From Deltaproteobacteria bacterium (GTDB taxonomy: Bacteria > Myxococcota > XYA12-FULL-58-9 > JABJBS01): a stretch of 64,000 bases of DNA. Location: positions 1-64,000 of the forward strand of contig JABJBS010000310.1 of NCBI GenBank assembly GCA_018668695.1, in the 5' to 3' direction. Each line of letters begins with the position of its first letter. The first letter of the stretch is position 1. The notes under the pieces are model-generated. The model did not search any database and had not been told where the DNA came from. It saw only the letters and a list, made by a program, of their open reading frames with translations. This document shows positions 8,326 through 17,320 of this stretch, piece after piece. A program made the translations under genes and the position numbers.

Positions 8326-9243
8326 TTAATTCATGTCGTATTGTAGGCTGAGCCCAAGGTTTACAATTGAGATATGGGCTCTCGCGTTTGATGGCAATAC
8401 CTGGATGTCGTGTTTGATGATCTGAACACCCAGCCGGGGTCCCATCGAAAACTGCGCCCACTGCCAACGGGTGCCCAGATGAATCTCTATGTTGGGAGCC
8501 AGCGCGGTGTAGTTTTCTTCGAATGAATCACCTTGGAGGATGAGAAGCCCGCCCAGAACCTCTAGGTCCCAATGGGTCTGCCATGCGTAAGTTGTGACAC
8601 CTGCACCAAGGAGGAGATCGAACCTCTGGTAGCCGCCATCGAGTGCATTTTGTGGTACCGCGGCTCTTAAATGAAGCCCTGCCAACCAGTGGAAGTCACC
8701 CTTTATTGCACCCTCTAGGTGTAGGTGGGTTTCAAAGCTTGAATTCCATGGCTCTAGATTCGCAAGCACGGTAAGGCCCAGCTTAAGCCTTGTTAGGTCT
8801 CGAGGTGGTGTTTGAGCAGAGCTGGCTATCTCAGAATCGTCGCGATGCCATGGGTTTTCAGGAAATTCCCGAAGGAATTCCTCTAAAACCAACTGGAGAA
8901 GAGACGATACATCGGGACAATCTTGGCGGTTGAGCCGGTAACGGCGTGCCAAGGCGATTTGGCCTGACTCATCGGCCAGCTTTAAAGAAACCGATAGATT
9001 ACCAGCACTTAGACTCAGAGCGATTCGAACTGTGAGGTTTTGGGTGTCTTGACGGTTTGGCGCGAGCGCATCGAGGACTTTTGTGAGTTGGCTTTCGAGG
9101 TTTTGGGCTTGGACACAGCCAGTTCCGCCATAAATCTGGACATTGTGGCTTTGGGCCGAGCAGGGTACCAATATGGCGAGGGCCATGACGAGGCTGTAAA
9201 GCGTCTTGGCTGTTTTAGGCCCTGATTTTAAGCACATCGACAC
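8326..9243 (-). CDS. Putative outer-membrane beta-barrel protein, first gene of sigma operon
   Basis: A 305-residue exported protein of unknown function. It starts with a signal peptide (hydrophobic core SLVMALAILVPCSAQS). The N-terminal half is globular, with two cysteines that may pair. The C-terminal half shows alternating hydrophobic and polar residues with frequent aromatics, ending in GLSLQYDMN, as in small outer-membrane barrels. The gene abuts the sigma factor gene with no spacer, which implies coupled expression. An envelope protein encoded upstream of an ECF factor could be part of the stress sensed or its response (inference). The start may be GTG 9243 or ATG 9237; GGAG lies four or ten bases upstream respectively. 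Confidence 0.7.
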   Translation of the reverse strand: MSMCLKSGPKTAKTLYSLVMALAILVPCSAQSHNVQIYGGTGCVQAQNLESQLTKVLDALAPNRQDTQNLTVRIALSLSAGNLSVSLKLADESGQIALARRYRLNRQDCPDVSSLLQLVLEEFLREFPENPWHRDDSEIASSAQTPPRDLTRLKLGLTVLANLEPWNSSFETHLHLEGAIKGDFHWLAGLHLRAAVPQNALDGGYQRFDLLLGAGVTTYAWQTHWDLEVLGGLLILQGDSFEENYTALAPNIEIHLGTRWQWAQFSMGPRLGVQIIKHDIQVLPSNARAHISIVNLGLSLQYDMN

Positions 9244-9362
9244 TTAACTCCAAGATGCTCGAACGTATGGGATGATGGTATTTCTTGGATGAACCATCGT
9301 CTTGGGTATAGCATACAAATGCGAGAGACAAATGGGTCTCTCAAGATGGAAGATGGTGTTCG

Positions 9363-9791
9363 ATGGATGAAGTAGAATACTGTGCGTTTATACTGAACGG
9401 CCTACTCTTCGGAGTTCCTATTGCCGATGTTCAGGAAGTGCTGCGTTATCAGGCCATCACCTATGTCCCGAGAGCTCCTAATTCGGTTAGCGGTCTGATC
9501 AACCTCCGAGGCCGGATTACGACGGCAGTTGATTTAAGAGCCCGGTTAAATTTACCGAAGCGGCCTGATGGTCAAGATCCTATGAATGTGGTTGTGCGCT
9601 CCCGAGACGGAGAGGTCGTAAGCCTTTTGGTGGACCGCATTGACGACATCATTCGTGTAAGCGAAGAAAAATTCGAAGCAGCTCCGGATACTCTTAGTCA
9701 GGGTGTACGCCAACTTGTGGGCGGTGCCTACAAACTGGAAAATCGTCTTTTGCTAACGCTGGATACTGAGCGCTGTATCAACATGAAATAA
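9363..9791 (+). CDS. cheW: CheW-like coupling protein
   Basis: A 142-residue single-domain CheW family protein, the usual length for the scaffold that couples chemoreceptors to the CheA kinase. Family features include FGVPIADVQEVLRY near the start, the conserved SGLINLRGRITTAVDLR block (about residues 41-58) and LVDRIDDIIRV (about 88-98). No CheA, receptor or other chemotaxis gene is nearby, so this is an orphan and its partner array is encoded elsewhere. It is divergent from the sigma operon, so the 119-bp gap 9244-9362 must hold promoters for both directions. Confidence 0.93.
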   Translation: MDEVEYCAFILNGLLFGVPIADVQEVLRYQAITYVPRAPNSVSGLINLRGRITTAVDLRARLNLPKRPDGQDPMNVVVRSRDGEVVSLLVDRIDDIIRVSEEKFEAAPDTLSQGVRQLVGGAYKLENRLLLTLDTERCINMK

Positions 9792-9862
9792 TGTTAGGTG
9801 GCGTCTCGGGGCGGTCGCCCCATGATGTGATGCCTGAACGGCACAGCTTAGAATCTTTTTCT

Positions 9863-10219
9863 TTACAGAACCGTAATTGATGATCCTAAAATGAGACCGC
9901 CAATTAAGGCCATTAGTGCGTTTTGCTTGTATTGCTGACGTTGATGTCTTTTGGATAGCTCATAGTGACTCCTGCTAACATCCAGGGTCTTGTGATTGGC
10001 GCCCATTGTGTGTTGCCCTCCATAAAGAGAGGTTGAGGGTGTACTGGCTCGTTTCGTAATCGGGCGAGGCTTTGCCGGTCGAGAATTTCTTTTCCCGTTA
10101 TGACTTCGAGCTGTGACAGTTTCACCGGTGGGCATTCCTCGCATAGACGCAAGCGATTTTGATTGTTCCGATCGGAGCGTTGCTATTAGTTCTGCTGTGT
10201 GTGCTACTCTTTTATTCAT
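9863..10219 (-). CDS. Small basic protein with C-terminal membrane helix
   Basis: A hypothetical protein of about 118 residues. I chose ATG 10219 because a strong Shine-Dalgarno sequence (GGAGGGG, reading the minus strand at 10230-10224) ends a few bases before it; an ATG at 10222 is the alternative. The protein is highly basic and polar through most of its length, then has one hydrophobic segment at the extreme C-terminus (ALMALIGGLILGSSITVL), as in tail-anchored membrane proteins. No family is recognised. The 171 bp upstream (10220-10390) contains no further gene. Confidence 0.5.
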   Translation of the reverse strand: MNKRVAHTAELIATLRSEQSKSLASMRGMPTGETVTARSHNGKRNSRPAKPRPITKRASTPSTSLYGGQHTMGANHKTLDVSRSHYELSKRHQRQQYKQNALMALIGGLILGSSITVL

Positions 10220-10390
10220 CATTCCCCTCCTATGGGTCGCGCATTCTGTGGCCCCCGCCACAACTTTATCCTGGCACCGGCAAATCATGTTGGCAATTTT
10301 TGAGCGTGAATAAGTGCGTGTCTCGAAATGAGATAAGTCTCAAAGTGACTTAATAAGGTATGAGGGTGTGGGATACGCGCAGAGTTGTAT

Positions 10391-10891
10391 CTACAGCTTT
10401 GGGCCAACGAGTGTTCTAAGGTTTGCTGTGGCTACAACGGTGCCTGATGCATTTTTCATAACAACGGGAACTTGGTATTCCATGCGCTCGCTGGATGTAA
10501 TTAATGGTGATTCACAGGTTCCTGTAATCGTACCTCGGCTTTTTTTCAGGTACTCGATAGACAAACCCGCAACGATAAAACGGGCATTGTCGGGCAAGGA
10601 ATAAGACAGAGCGAGGTTTCCTGTAACCTCTGCGAGATTAACCAGAGCGACGGCATGAACACACTCTAAGTGATTTCGCAAAGACGGCTTGTCTGCTAAT
10701 GTGACGCGGCTAAACCCCGGCCTTAGCTCCTCAACCTTGGCATTGATTGACCCAGTATAGGGAGCCGCACGTCCAATAAGTTTGGAGAAGATACGTTTGC
10801 CGCCAGGTATGCTTTGGAGTTTATCCCATAAGCTACGAACGATATTTCGATCTGCATTGATTTGGTCGGAGATAATATTACTGATGCTCAT
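10391..10891 (-). CDS. Hotdog-fold protein (DUF4442/thioesterase-like)
   Basis: A 166-residue soluble protein resembling the DUF4442 branch of the hotdog thioesterase superfamily. The pattern GFSRVTLADKPSLRNHLECVHAVALVNLAE matches the central helix region in which PaaI-type thioesterases carry xNHxGxxHxxA-like residues. Here N and H are retained (RNHLECVHA). Family members act on or bind acyl-CoA or lipid thioesters; the substrate is not predictable. I set the start at ATG 10891, ten bases after the stop of the preceding lipoprotein gene, rather than the longer frame that would overlap that gene. Co-transcription with the FG-GAP lipoprotein is likely, although no functional link is apparent. 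Confidence 0.75.
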   Translation of the reverse strand: MSISNIISDQINADRNIVRSLWDKLQSIPGGKRIFSKLIGRAAPYTGSINAKVEELRPGFSRVTLADKPSLRNHLECVHAVALVNLAEVTGNLALSYSLPDNARFIVAGLSIEYLKKSRGTITGTCESPLITSSERMEYQVPVVMKNASGTVVATANLRTLVGPKL

Positions 10892-10901
10892 GGCTAAACT
10901 C

Positions 10902-12527
10902 TTATGGAAGTGATGTTGCTGGTTGATTGCATTGACGCCTAAAGCTTCCGTCTGTGGCACTGCCTAAATAACCGCCCCAAGAAGGAACGCCCTGAGTCGA
11001 TGCATTCAGTGATTTACGAAAAAGTGTCCATTCCGCCGGCATTTGGTTCATCGCTGCATAGCAACCGATAAGCTCGAGTACCCCGTCATTATCTAAATCC
11101 TCGATAAGGGGTGTACCCGCTCCTGTATTGTCCCATTCGTATGTGTAGTTTTCATCGTTCGCAAAATCTATGATCTGAAAGGTTGAACGGCTCTCCATAA
11201 AATTGGGGATAACGACCAATGCTTCGTCTCGGGAATCACCATTGAGGTCCGCTGCCAGCGGGGATGGAAAGCCCGGATAGTCTGTGTATTCACGAGAAAT
11301 AACGTCACCATTCCAACCGGAAAGCGCGATAAGTGCAGATCCACTGTAGCGAGGCCAAACGCCTAGAGAGAGGGTCACAAATACATCGGGGGCCCCATCG
11401 CCATCGAAATAACCGATGGCCGGTGTCGCATATGATTCAACCTCATCTTTATTGGCGCCGGAGAGTTCGTAATGCCAAATGGATTCACCAGTGATGCCGT
11501 CGATGGCTTCAACCTGTCCATCGAAGGTAACCACAATAATATCTTCACTGCCGTCGAGGTTCACGTCGGCAAGGCTTGGTGGTGCGATAACGCCTTTGTG
11601 TGAACGTGGCTCCGTGAGCTTTTGAGCTGCGCTGATATCGCCGGTAAGAACATCATCAAGTGGAACACGCCAAAGAGAGCCTGCAAATGATTCGCCGCCT
11701 GTTCCGAACAAAACATAGGTGACCCCACCGCTTTGCGGCGTGTAGACGATAGGTGACATATAGGTTTCCATGCCGTCAGGCATTTGTGCAAAATAGAGAA
11801 TACTGCCGTCACTGCCACTGATGACCATGAGAAAGCCGGGAAGTCTTTCTTGAAAAGGTGCTTGCTTGGCATCGCCGCCATTGGCGGAGAGAATATCGGG
11901 AACGCCGTCGGCATTCACATCACCGATGGGTTGAGGCGTATAAAAGTTATACCAGCCATCTTCCTCTGCGTCGCCTTCAGGGTAGAATTGCCATAATTTA
12001 TCGCCGGTGATGCCATCGACTGCAATGAGTGCTCCGTCTCGTCCACCAATGACCACGTCATCGGTTTCATCTTGATTCAAGTCGATTAGCGCCGGGCTTC
12101 CAACGATTTCATAGAGTGATACGGCGTCATCAAAATCAGGACCGACACGCCACAAAAGAGCACCACTGGCTCCATCATGGGCAGTAACATAACCTACACC
12201 TTGTCCTGTTTCCGGACCGCCTTCTTCGCCATGACCAATAATAATATCTTTGATACAATCTCCGTTTAGGTCTGCTGCTCGCGGCGATGAGTAGGTTTGG
12301 AATTCTCCAGTGATGGTCCATTCTGTATCGAGTAGAGGTGGGTAGGTTAGGGAAGCATTACTCTCAATGGAGTCGCAGCTAAGAGTGGCTGCACAATAAC
12401 CGGGAGGAGTACCGGGGGCCTGGTCGTTGCATCCGGACATACCAATTGTCGCTGCTGTGCTGAGCACAACGAATCGTAGGGATAATGAAGCGTGATTGTA
12501 CTGATATTTTTGCATAGCCTGTCTCAT
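10902..12527 (-). CDS. FG-GAP/PQQ-type beta-propeller lipoprotein
   Basis: A 541-residue exported lipoprotein. The N-terminus has a hydrophobic stretch ending in the lipobox IGMSGC. The body consists of beta-propeller blades that combine FG-GAP/VCBS calcium-binding loops (DLNGDCIKDIIIG, DVNADGVPDILSA, DVNLDGSEDIIVV, DLDNDGVLELIG) with PQQ-like segments (GASGALLWRVG, GITGDKLWQFY, GITGESIWHYE). Such propellers usually mediate protein or carbohydrate contacts outside the cell; no catalytic site is visible. Regularly spaced DxNxDGxxD loops predict several calcium ions. The start may be ATG 12527 or the ATG four codons later. Confidence 0.85.
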   Translation of the reverse strand: MRQAMQKYQYNHASLSLRFVVLSTAATIGMSGCNDQAPGTPPGYCAATLSCDSIESNASLTYPPLLDTEWTITGEFQTYSSPRAADLNGDCIKDIIIGHGEEGGPETGQGVGYVTAHDGASGALLWRVGPDFDDAVSLYEIVGSPALIDLNQDETDDVVIGGRDGALIAVDGITGDKLWQFYPEGDAEEDGWYNFYTPQPIGDVNADGVPDILSANGGDAKQAPFQERLPGFLMVISGSDGSILYFAQMPDGMETYMSPIVYTPQSGGVTYVLFGTGGESFAGSLWRVPLDDVLTGDISAAQKLTEPRSHKGVIAPPSLADVNLDGSEDIIVVTFDGQVEAIDGITGESIWHYELSGANKDEVESYATPAIGYFDGDGAPDVFVTLSLGVWPRYSGSALIALSGWNGDVISREYTDYPGFPSPLAADLNGDSRDEALVVIPNFMESRSTFQIIDFANDENYTYEWDNTGAGTPLIEDLDNDGVLELIGCYAAMNQMPAEWTLFRKSLNASTQGVPSWGGYLGSATDGSFRRQCNQPATSLP

Positions 12528-12925
12528 TCTTGAGGGTTAGCTGGTCTGCCATTTGTATTTCACTACATCATGCATTTAGAGGCGCAAGTAAACTCCCGGC
12601 AGGATCTGGTGCATTGATGATCTGATTTAAATTTCGTACGTTCAATGACGATACTGAGATCGTTCGTCTCTTTATCGCGGCGCGTCTAACCGTGAATTTT
12701 AGTAAAGCGCCTCAAGCAAAAGCGGTTGAAGTGGGGCAAAAGTCCGGCACCGCGCCGTCCAGGTTGGTGGCTCGAGGAGACGAGCCATGGAATAGAAATG
12801 ATAAGGTGCGCTTAAGTAGTGCGTCAACCTACACCGAGTTCTCTGGTGTGAGTATCGAGTTGAGGCTAAAATAAGTCCATAGGTTAAGTGCGTTAGAGAA
12901 CGCATTGCGAACTTAGGGGGCTATA
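12528..12925. other. Intergenic region between divergent genes
   Basis: About 400 bp separate the FG-GAP lipoprotein gene (minus strand) from the BMP-type gene (plus strand). I find no reading frame with coding character and a ribosome-binding site, no RNA gene and no strong hairpin. The region should hold the promoters of both flanking transcription units. The plus-strand gene is preceded by TAGGGGG at 12913-12919. Confidence 0.6.
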
Positions 12926-13921
12926 TTGTTTAGAGTAGATTTACCTAAGCTTATCAAAGCGACTGCCGCTCTTTTTATGTCTTTTGTGTTGGTGTCATGC
13001 GGCGACTTTGGTTTTACCGTTCACGTTTTATACGGCGAGCAAGGACGAGGCGATAAAGGGATCAACGATGCAGCTTTTCGGAGCGTCTTAGAAGGCCGTG
13101 ATTTACTGGACGCAACGCTTGTGCAGTGGACGCCAAAAGACCGCGATGATGCAGGCTATATGCTGACCTCGGTTCTTTCGGATCCTCTGAGAAGTCCGAA
13201 TGAATTAATCATCCTAATGACTGATACCTACGACGACTTGGTACTTCAAGTTGAGTGTCAGTTTAGAGATCGTAAGGTGCTGCACCTTGAAGGAGCAGAG
13301 ACCAACTGTAGTAAGGTGCTCTCGGTTAACTACCGAATGTATGCACCTGGTTTTTTAGCGGGTGTTGCGGCGGTAAACGCATCAGCAACAAAAACCATCG
13401 CGGTGATTGGTGGCGGGCTAACAAGTGATGTCAAAGACGCGGCAGCTGGATTCATCGACGGAGTGGAGGAAGCCGGGGGGACAGCCATTGCGACCTACCT
13501 GTCTCCATCTGCTAACGGTTTTAATAACTATGATGAAGGTTTTCGAGTGGCAGATGAGCTTTACGCAGAGGATGAGGTAGATGTTATTTTCGTAGCAGCT
13601 GGTGCCACGAGTTTGGGTGTCCTTGAAGCGGCGAAAAAGAAGAATGACCGATATGTTATTGGCTTTGATTACGACCTGAGTTCCATGGGCGAGAACGTTG
13701 TTTTGGGATCAGTGGTTAAGAATCTCAACTTTAAATTAATCGATACAATGACAACAACAGATGGCGGTTCTTTTAATGGTGGCCATGAAGTCGTGGGTTT
13801 GAGGGATGACAGTGTCGCATTCGTCGTCAATCCCAAAATGACCGAATTGGTTGGTAACAGTCATGAGAGTTTTACTGCGAAGGCGCTAACCCTTGAGTTG
13901 GCGTACCAAGGAGGACAATGA
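12926..13921 (+). CDS. BMP-family (PnrA/Med-like) substrate-binding lipoprotein
   Basis: A 331-residue lipoprotein with lipobox VLVSC and a two-lobed periplasmic binding fold of the basic-membrane-protein family, whose known members bind purine nucleosides for ABC import. Family hallmarks include GRGDKGINDAAF near the start (usually GxxGDxSFN) and YAPGFLAGVAA and FAVVIGG-type strands in the middle. Near the end come the ligand-facing GFDYDLSS and LGSVVKNLN. The TTG start at 12926 lies about six bases after AGGGGG. The stop overlaps the next gene by four bases (ATGA). No permease or ATPase gene is present, so transport is not its evident role; the partner is instead a binding-domain/protease fusion. 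Confidence 0.85.
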   Translation: MFRVDLPKLIKATAALFMSFVLVSCGDFGFTVHVLYGEQGRGDKGINDAAFRSVLEGRDLLDATLVQWTPKDRDDAGYMLTSVLSDPLRSPNELIILMTDTYDDLVLQVECQFRDRKVLHLEGAETNCSKVLSVNYRMYAPGFLAGVAAVNASATKTIAVIGGGLTSDVKDAAAGFIDGVEEAGGTAIATYLSPSANGFNNYDEGFRVADELYAEDEVDVIFVAAGATSLGVLEAAKKKNDRYVIGFDYDLSSMGENVVLGSVVKNLNFKLIDTMTTTDGGSFNGGHEVVGLRDDSVAFVVNPKMTELVGNSHESFTAKALTLELAYQGGQ

Positions 13922-16413
13922 TGTTACGGTATATTGGTATCGCCACGGTTGTTTTCTGTATTGGGCTTACGGCCTGCGAAAATACTTTCAACGCACCCTT
14001 GAAGGTTGCGGTGATAATGGATGTTGGACAAACGTGGGACTTAAATGCCCTCGAATGGGCAAAGGATAATGTGAATGAGGCGGGGGGTATTTTGGCGGTG
14101 CGCCCGATTGAACTTGTTTATTATGAAGCAAACTCATCGTCTAAGTTATCCCAAATTACACGTGAGATAAGTGAAGACCCGGATATCGTGGCAGTGATTG
14201 GCCCCGGTAAATCCGAGCAAGTGGTGGAGGCGGCGAGACGGTTTACACCTACTGAAGTGGTGATGGTCACCCCCGCTGCAACAGCCGGCGAGATATTTCG
14301 AACGTACGGTGATGACGATTATGTATGGCGAACTTTAGAGTCCGATATTGCCCAAACTGAGATTATGATTCTCTCAGCCTTGGCTGCTGATGCAGAGAAG
14401 GTAGCTTTGCTTACGAACTTTAGCCTTTACGGGGACACCTTTTTTGACTGGTTCGGATTCTTTGCCGCCGAGGTTGGGTATGGAATTGATGACGTTGTCG
14501 TCGACCGTTATGGACAGGATGGTGACTCTTCTCCCGACGCATGTGCGCAACCGGTAAACGGTATACTGGCAGGGGCACCGGATATTCTTTTTGCCGTGCC
14601 CGAGAATGATGACCAGATTGTATGCATGGTTAATACGGTGGCTGCCTATAATGAGCTTAATGAGCCTGATGTTAAATTGTATTTTAGCAGCGAAGGTTAT
14701 CGCAGTGAGCTACTGACAACCTTGGGGGATAATGCAGAAGGGGTTGAGGGTGTAACTCTATCAGCTGCTCCTGAAAGCGGTTTTGATATCGAATACAAGT
14801 ATCGCTATGGAGTTGACGAGCTTCCTCCCTACGCCGCCAATATATACGACGCAATGTTGCTTGTTGGATATGGACTTGAGCACAGTGGTGGAAAAGGCGG
14901 GCCCGATCTTGCGGCCTCCTTGAAAGAGGTCGTCAGCTATCGCGGAGAGCCGGTAGGGTGGGATCAAGATGGCGTGAAGGATGCGCTCGTAGCGATTCGG
15001 GAAAATCGGAGACCTAACCTAACGGGAGCAACGGGTACCCTTACCTTTGAAGATGAGCTTTACACTGACTTGAAAGAGTCAAGTTATGGCCAATGGCGTT
15101 TTGAGAATGGTCGCATGGTATTTTCAACGTATTATTCAACAGGGAATAATAGTATTCGTTCTCGAAGCTCAACTTCTATCCTGGAAGCGCGAGCAACTTC
15201 AGGCGCACAGCAGGATATTACCTTAGGTACCTATGACCCTGGGGTTACTCAGGACGACCTCTGGGTGTTCATCGTTTCAGTTTCCAAGGGCTGGGAAAAC
15301 TACCGGCATGAGTCTGATGCACTGAGGCAATACCAGATGTTTAAAGAACGGGGGATCGCTGATGACAGAATCATTTTGGCGCTTCAGGATGATCTGGCTG
15401 ATAACGAAATCAACACCGAAGCTGGTGTTATTCGTAATGAGGTCGATGGCCCTAACCTTTACAGTGAAATTGAAATAGATTACCGCCTTGGTGATGTCTC
15501 GTTAGAAATGATTCAAGCTGTTTTATCTGGTGTTCCCACGGAACAATTCCCAACAGTCATTGAGGCCATTAGCTCGAGTAATATCTACGTTTATATGGTT
15601 GGGCACGGTGGGCCGGCAGGTGTTGCAGTCGGTGCAGGGAATGAGGCGGATGCGTTCTTGCTCGGCGAGGGCGCCGGCGTTGAGGTTCTTTCGCCAGAGC
15701 TAATGCTGGATTCGTTATGTAATATGCAAGACCGCTCGATTTTTCGACGTATGCTCGTAGTCATTGAAGCGTGTTTTTCGGGCGTCATGGGTGCGATTCT
15801 AGACAGTGGATGCGGTAACGATGAAGAGGTTGTACCCTTAGCGATTGAGGTGAATGAGGAGTTGGCCGGCGATTCATGTGTGAGCGGCGGACAGCGAGTT
15901 GATATTGGACCCGACGCTGATGAAAGTGGAGCGCCGGATACAGTGGAAGCTAGCTACTTCGCGTGCGACGATGAAACAGGGGAGGGGATGATCGCCATTA
16001 CGCCTGAAGTTGCCGGTGATAATTGTAGTGATGGGGGCTGGAGAGTCGACATTGGAACAGACCTCGATAGCTCAGGTTGGCTGAGTGTCGTTACAGAATC
16101 AAGCCAAACGATTTACGTGTGTGATGACCCTGGCGTAAAACAGCTCAATGGTGTGTTGATGCTCACAGCAGCCAATGCGAGTGAAAACTCGATCAGTTAC
16201 GAGTATGATGAAACGATTGATGTTTGGTTGGCGGATCAGTTCAGTGCGAAGCTGGCCGATGCTATCTCATCAGACGATAGTTATAGCCTGTATGAACTCT
16301 ACAACGAAGTTTATCTGAACGTATCAGGCTCGCATGTGAGTATGTATAACTCACAATATTTCGGAGATGTTCGAGCGGTTATGCTTGAGGAGTTCCTGCG
16401 GAAGGAAGACTGA
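13918..16413 (+). CDS. Periplasmic-binding-protein/legumain (C13) protease fusion lipoprotein
   Basis: An 831-residue lipoprotein (lipobox GLTAC) of unusual architecture. Residues about 25-415 form a type I periplasmic binding domain of the LivJ/branched-chain amino-acid type (KVAVIMDVG, AVIGPGKSEQV, VTPAATA). Residues about 446-831 match the C13 legumain/GPI-transamidase caspase-like fold. The catalytic histidine is H563 in MVGHGG and the catalytic cysteine is C619 in IEACFSG; the late core strands LTAANASENS (about 749-758) and GSHVSMY (804-809) also fit legumain. Between the Cys strand and LTAANA lie two similar cysteine-paired modules (C654-C683 and C703-C735, each with D-x-D-x-S-G), resembling DUF7151-type repeats. 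It overlaps the BMP lipoprotein gene by four bases behind AAGGAGG. A plausible role is ligand-gated extracytoplasmic proteolysis (inference). Confidence 0.85.
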   Translation: MMLRYIGIATVVFCIGLTACENTFNAPLKVAVIMDVGQTWDLNALEWAKDNVNEAGGILAVRPIELVYYEANSSSKLSQITREISEDPDIVAVIGPGKSEQVVEAARRFTPTEVVMVTPAATAGEIFRTYGDDDYVWRTLESDIAQTEIMILSALAADAEKVALLTNFSLYGDTFFDWFGFFAAEVGYGIDDVVVDRYGQDGDSSPDACAQPVNGILAGAPDILFAVPENDDQIVCMVNTVAAYNELNEPDVKLYFSSEGYRSELLTTLGDNAEGVEGVTLSAAPESGFDIEYKYRYGVDELPPYAANIYDAMLLVGYGLEHSGGKGGPDLAASLKEVVSYRGEPVGWDQDGVKDALVAIRENRRPNLTGATGTLTFEDELYTDLKESSYGQWRFENGRMVFSTYYSTGNNSIRSRSSTSILEARATSGAQQDITLGTYDPGVTQDDLWVFIVSVSKGWENYRHESDALRQYQMFKERGIADDRIILALQDDLADNEINTEAGVIRNEVDGPNLYSEIEIDYRLGDVSLEMIQAVLSGVPTEQFPTVIEAISSSNIYVYMVGHGGPAGVAVGAGNEADAFLLGEGAGVEVLSPELMLDSLCNMQDRSIFRRMLVVIEACFSGVMGAILDSGCGNDEEVVPLAIEVNEELAGDSCVSGGQRVDIGPDADESGAPDTVEASYFACDDETGEGMIAITPEVAGDNCSDGGWRVDIGTDLDSSGWLSVVTESSQTIYVCDDPGVKQLNGVLMLTAANASENSISYEYDETIDVWLADQFSAKLADAISSDDSYSLYELYNEVYLNVSGSHVSMYNSQYFGDVRAVMLEEFLRKED

Positions 16414-17319
16414 TTACGGTAAGGTAATCGCTTCCATTTCCACTTCTAAACAAACACCGAGGGCGTTACAGCCCGTTGGATCTGTCTCAGCGGCCTCTAG
16501 GTCACAGGATACCGGGATACCGTTTTCAATACGCACATCGTAGTGCCCCATGAAACCAACAATGATTTCATAGGCAGCTTCGGGTTCCGTCGTCGCAGTA
16601 ATTTGACCCGCAGTGATGTCGCAGATGATTGGAGTTTCATCCCAACCACATGCATCGATGAGAGCCATTGCAATCTTCATAACTTCTTCGGCAGGTAGGT
16701 AGCCCATCAGTAATCCGTTGAAGTTCATGCCATCTTCAGTCACATCCATCTGACCGCTCATCGTGGCGGCGTTGATACCTGCAGCAACCATGAAGTCTTC
16801 CAGGATGGGAACGGGCAATCGTAGCTGCTCAGTCACAGCATCAAACCAACCGTCGTCATCCAAAATGATATTGCTGAAGATAGCGTCGACAGCTGCCGGG
16901 TCCACGATGGAGTTGGATGGAGCTACTTTCGTAAAACCATTTTCCTCATCTTGCCCGCCCATTAAAATATTCATGGTCATGGGCGCGTCGAGCGAAAACT
17001 TTTCAACTTCACCGACTAAAACCATTCCGACTTCACCGGCTCCGTTTGCTTTAAAGTTTTGGTCGAGGCCACCGGACAAAATAGCCAAGCTACCTAGACC
17101 GGCTCCAGCGTATTCTCCCAGAACAGTACACCCTGCGGCGCGCGCAGCGGATGGTCCCTCGGGCGCATCAAGGCTGACAAGACGTCCGGCGGGACTCTCT
17201 GGGTAGTTAATGACCTCTTCTTCTAGTCCACCCTCTGTTTCATCAACGGTATCGCCAGAACAGCCAAACGCCATCAGTGCAGTTAGAATAAGTATGATTG
17301 GGAAAGCAGGCTTTAGCAT
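16414..17319 (-). CDS. Lipoprotein of unknown function in DUF1552/DUF1592 operon
   Basis: A 301-residue exported lipoprotein with lipobox LMAFGC after a hydrophobic signal. The mature part starts with an acidic linker and then a globular domain with several cysteines (GCTVLG, DACGW, PIICDI, GCNALGVC), which probably form disulfides. No family is recognised. It is the third main gene of the operon: its start lies two bases after the DUF1552 gene's last codon, behind GGAGGGG. It ends directly against the end of the convergent protease-fusion gene with no gap. A role with the two upstream products at the cell surface is inferred from position only. Confidence 0.72.
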   Translation of the reverse strand: MLKPAFPIILILTALMAFGCSGDTVDETEGGLEEEVINYPESPAGRLVSLDAPEGPSAARAAGCTVLGEYAGAGLGSLAILSGGLDQNFKANGAGEVGMVLVGEVEKFSLDAPMTMNILMGGQDEENGFTKVAPSNSIVDPAAVDAIFSNIILDDDGWFDAVTEQLRLPVPILEDFMVAAGINAATMSGQMDVTEDGMNFNGLLMGYLPAEEVMKIAMALIDACGWDETPIICDITAGQITATTEPEAAYEIIVGFMGHYDVRIENGIPVSCDLEAAETDPTGCNALGVCLEVEMEAITLP

Positions 17320-17320
17320 A

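Noticed and set aside
9808-9821. GGGGCG-GT-CGCCCC hairpin after cheW as a terminator
   Set aside because: The stem is only six base pairs with a two-base loop and no T-run follows.
12692-12874. A 60-codon plus-strand frame between the FG-GAP and BMP genes
   Set aside because: No ribosome-binding site, no recognisable composition, and a comparable frame exists on the other strand; treated as intergenic.
13918-16413. Reading the long gene as two separate proteins or a frameshift
   Set aside because: The frame is continuous and the domain order is coherent: binding fold, legumain strands, inserted Cys repeats, final legumain strand. There is no internal ribosome-binding site at the domain junction.
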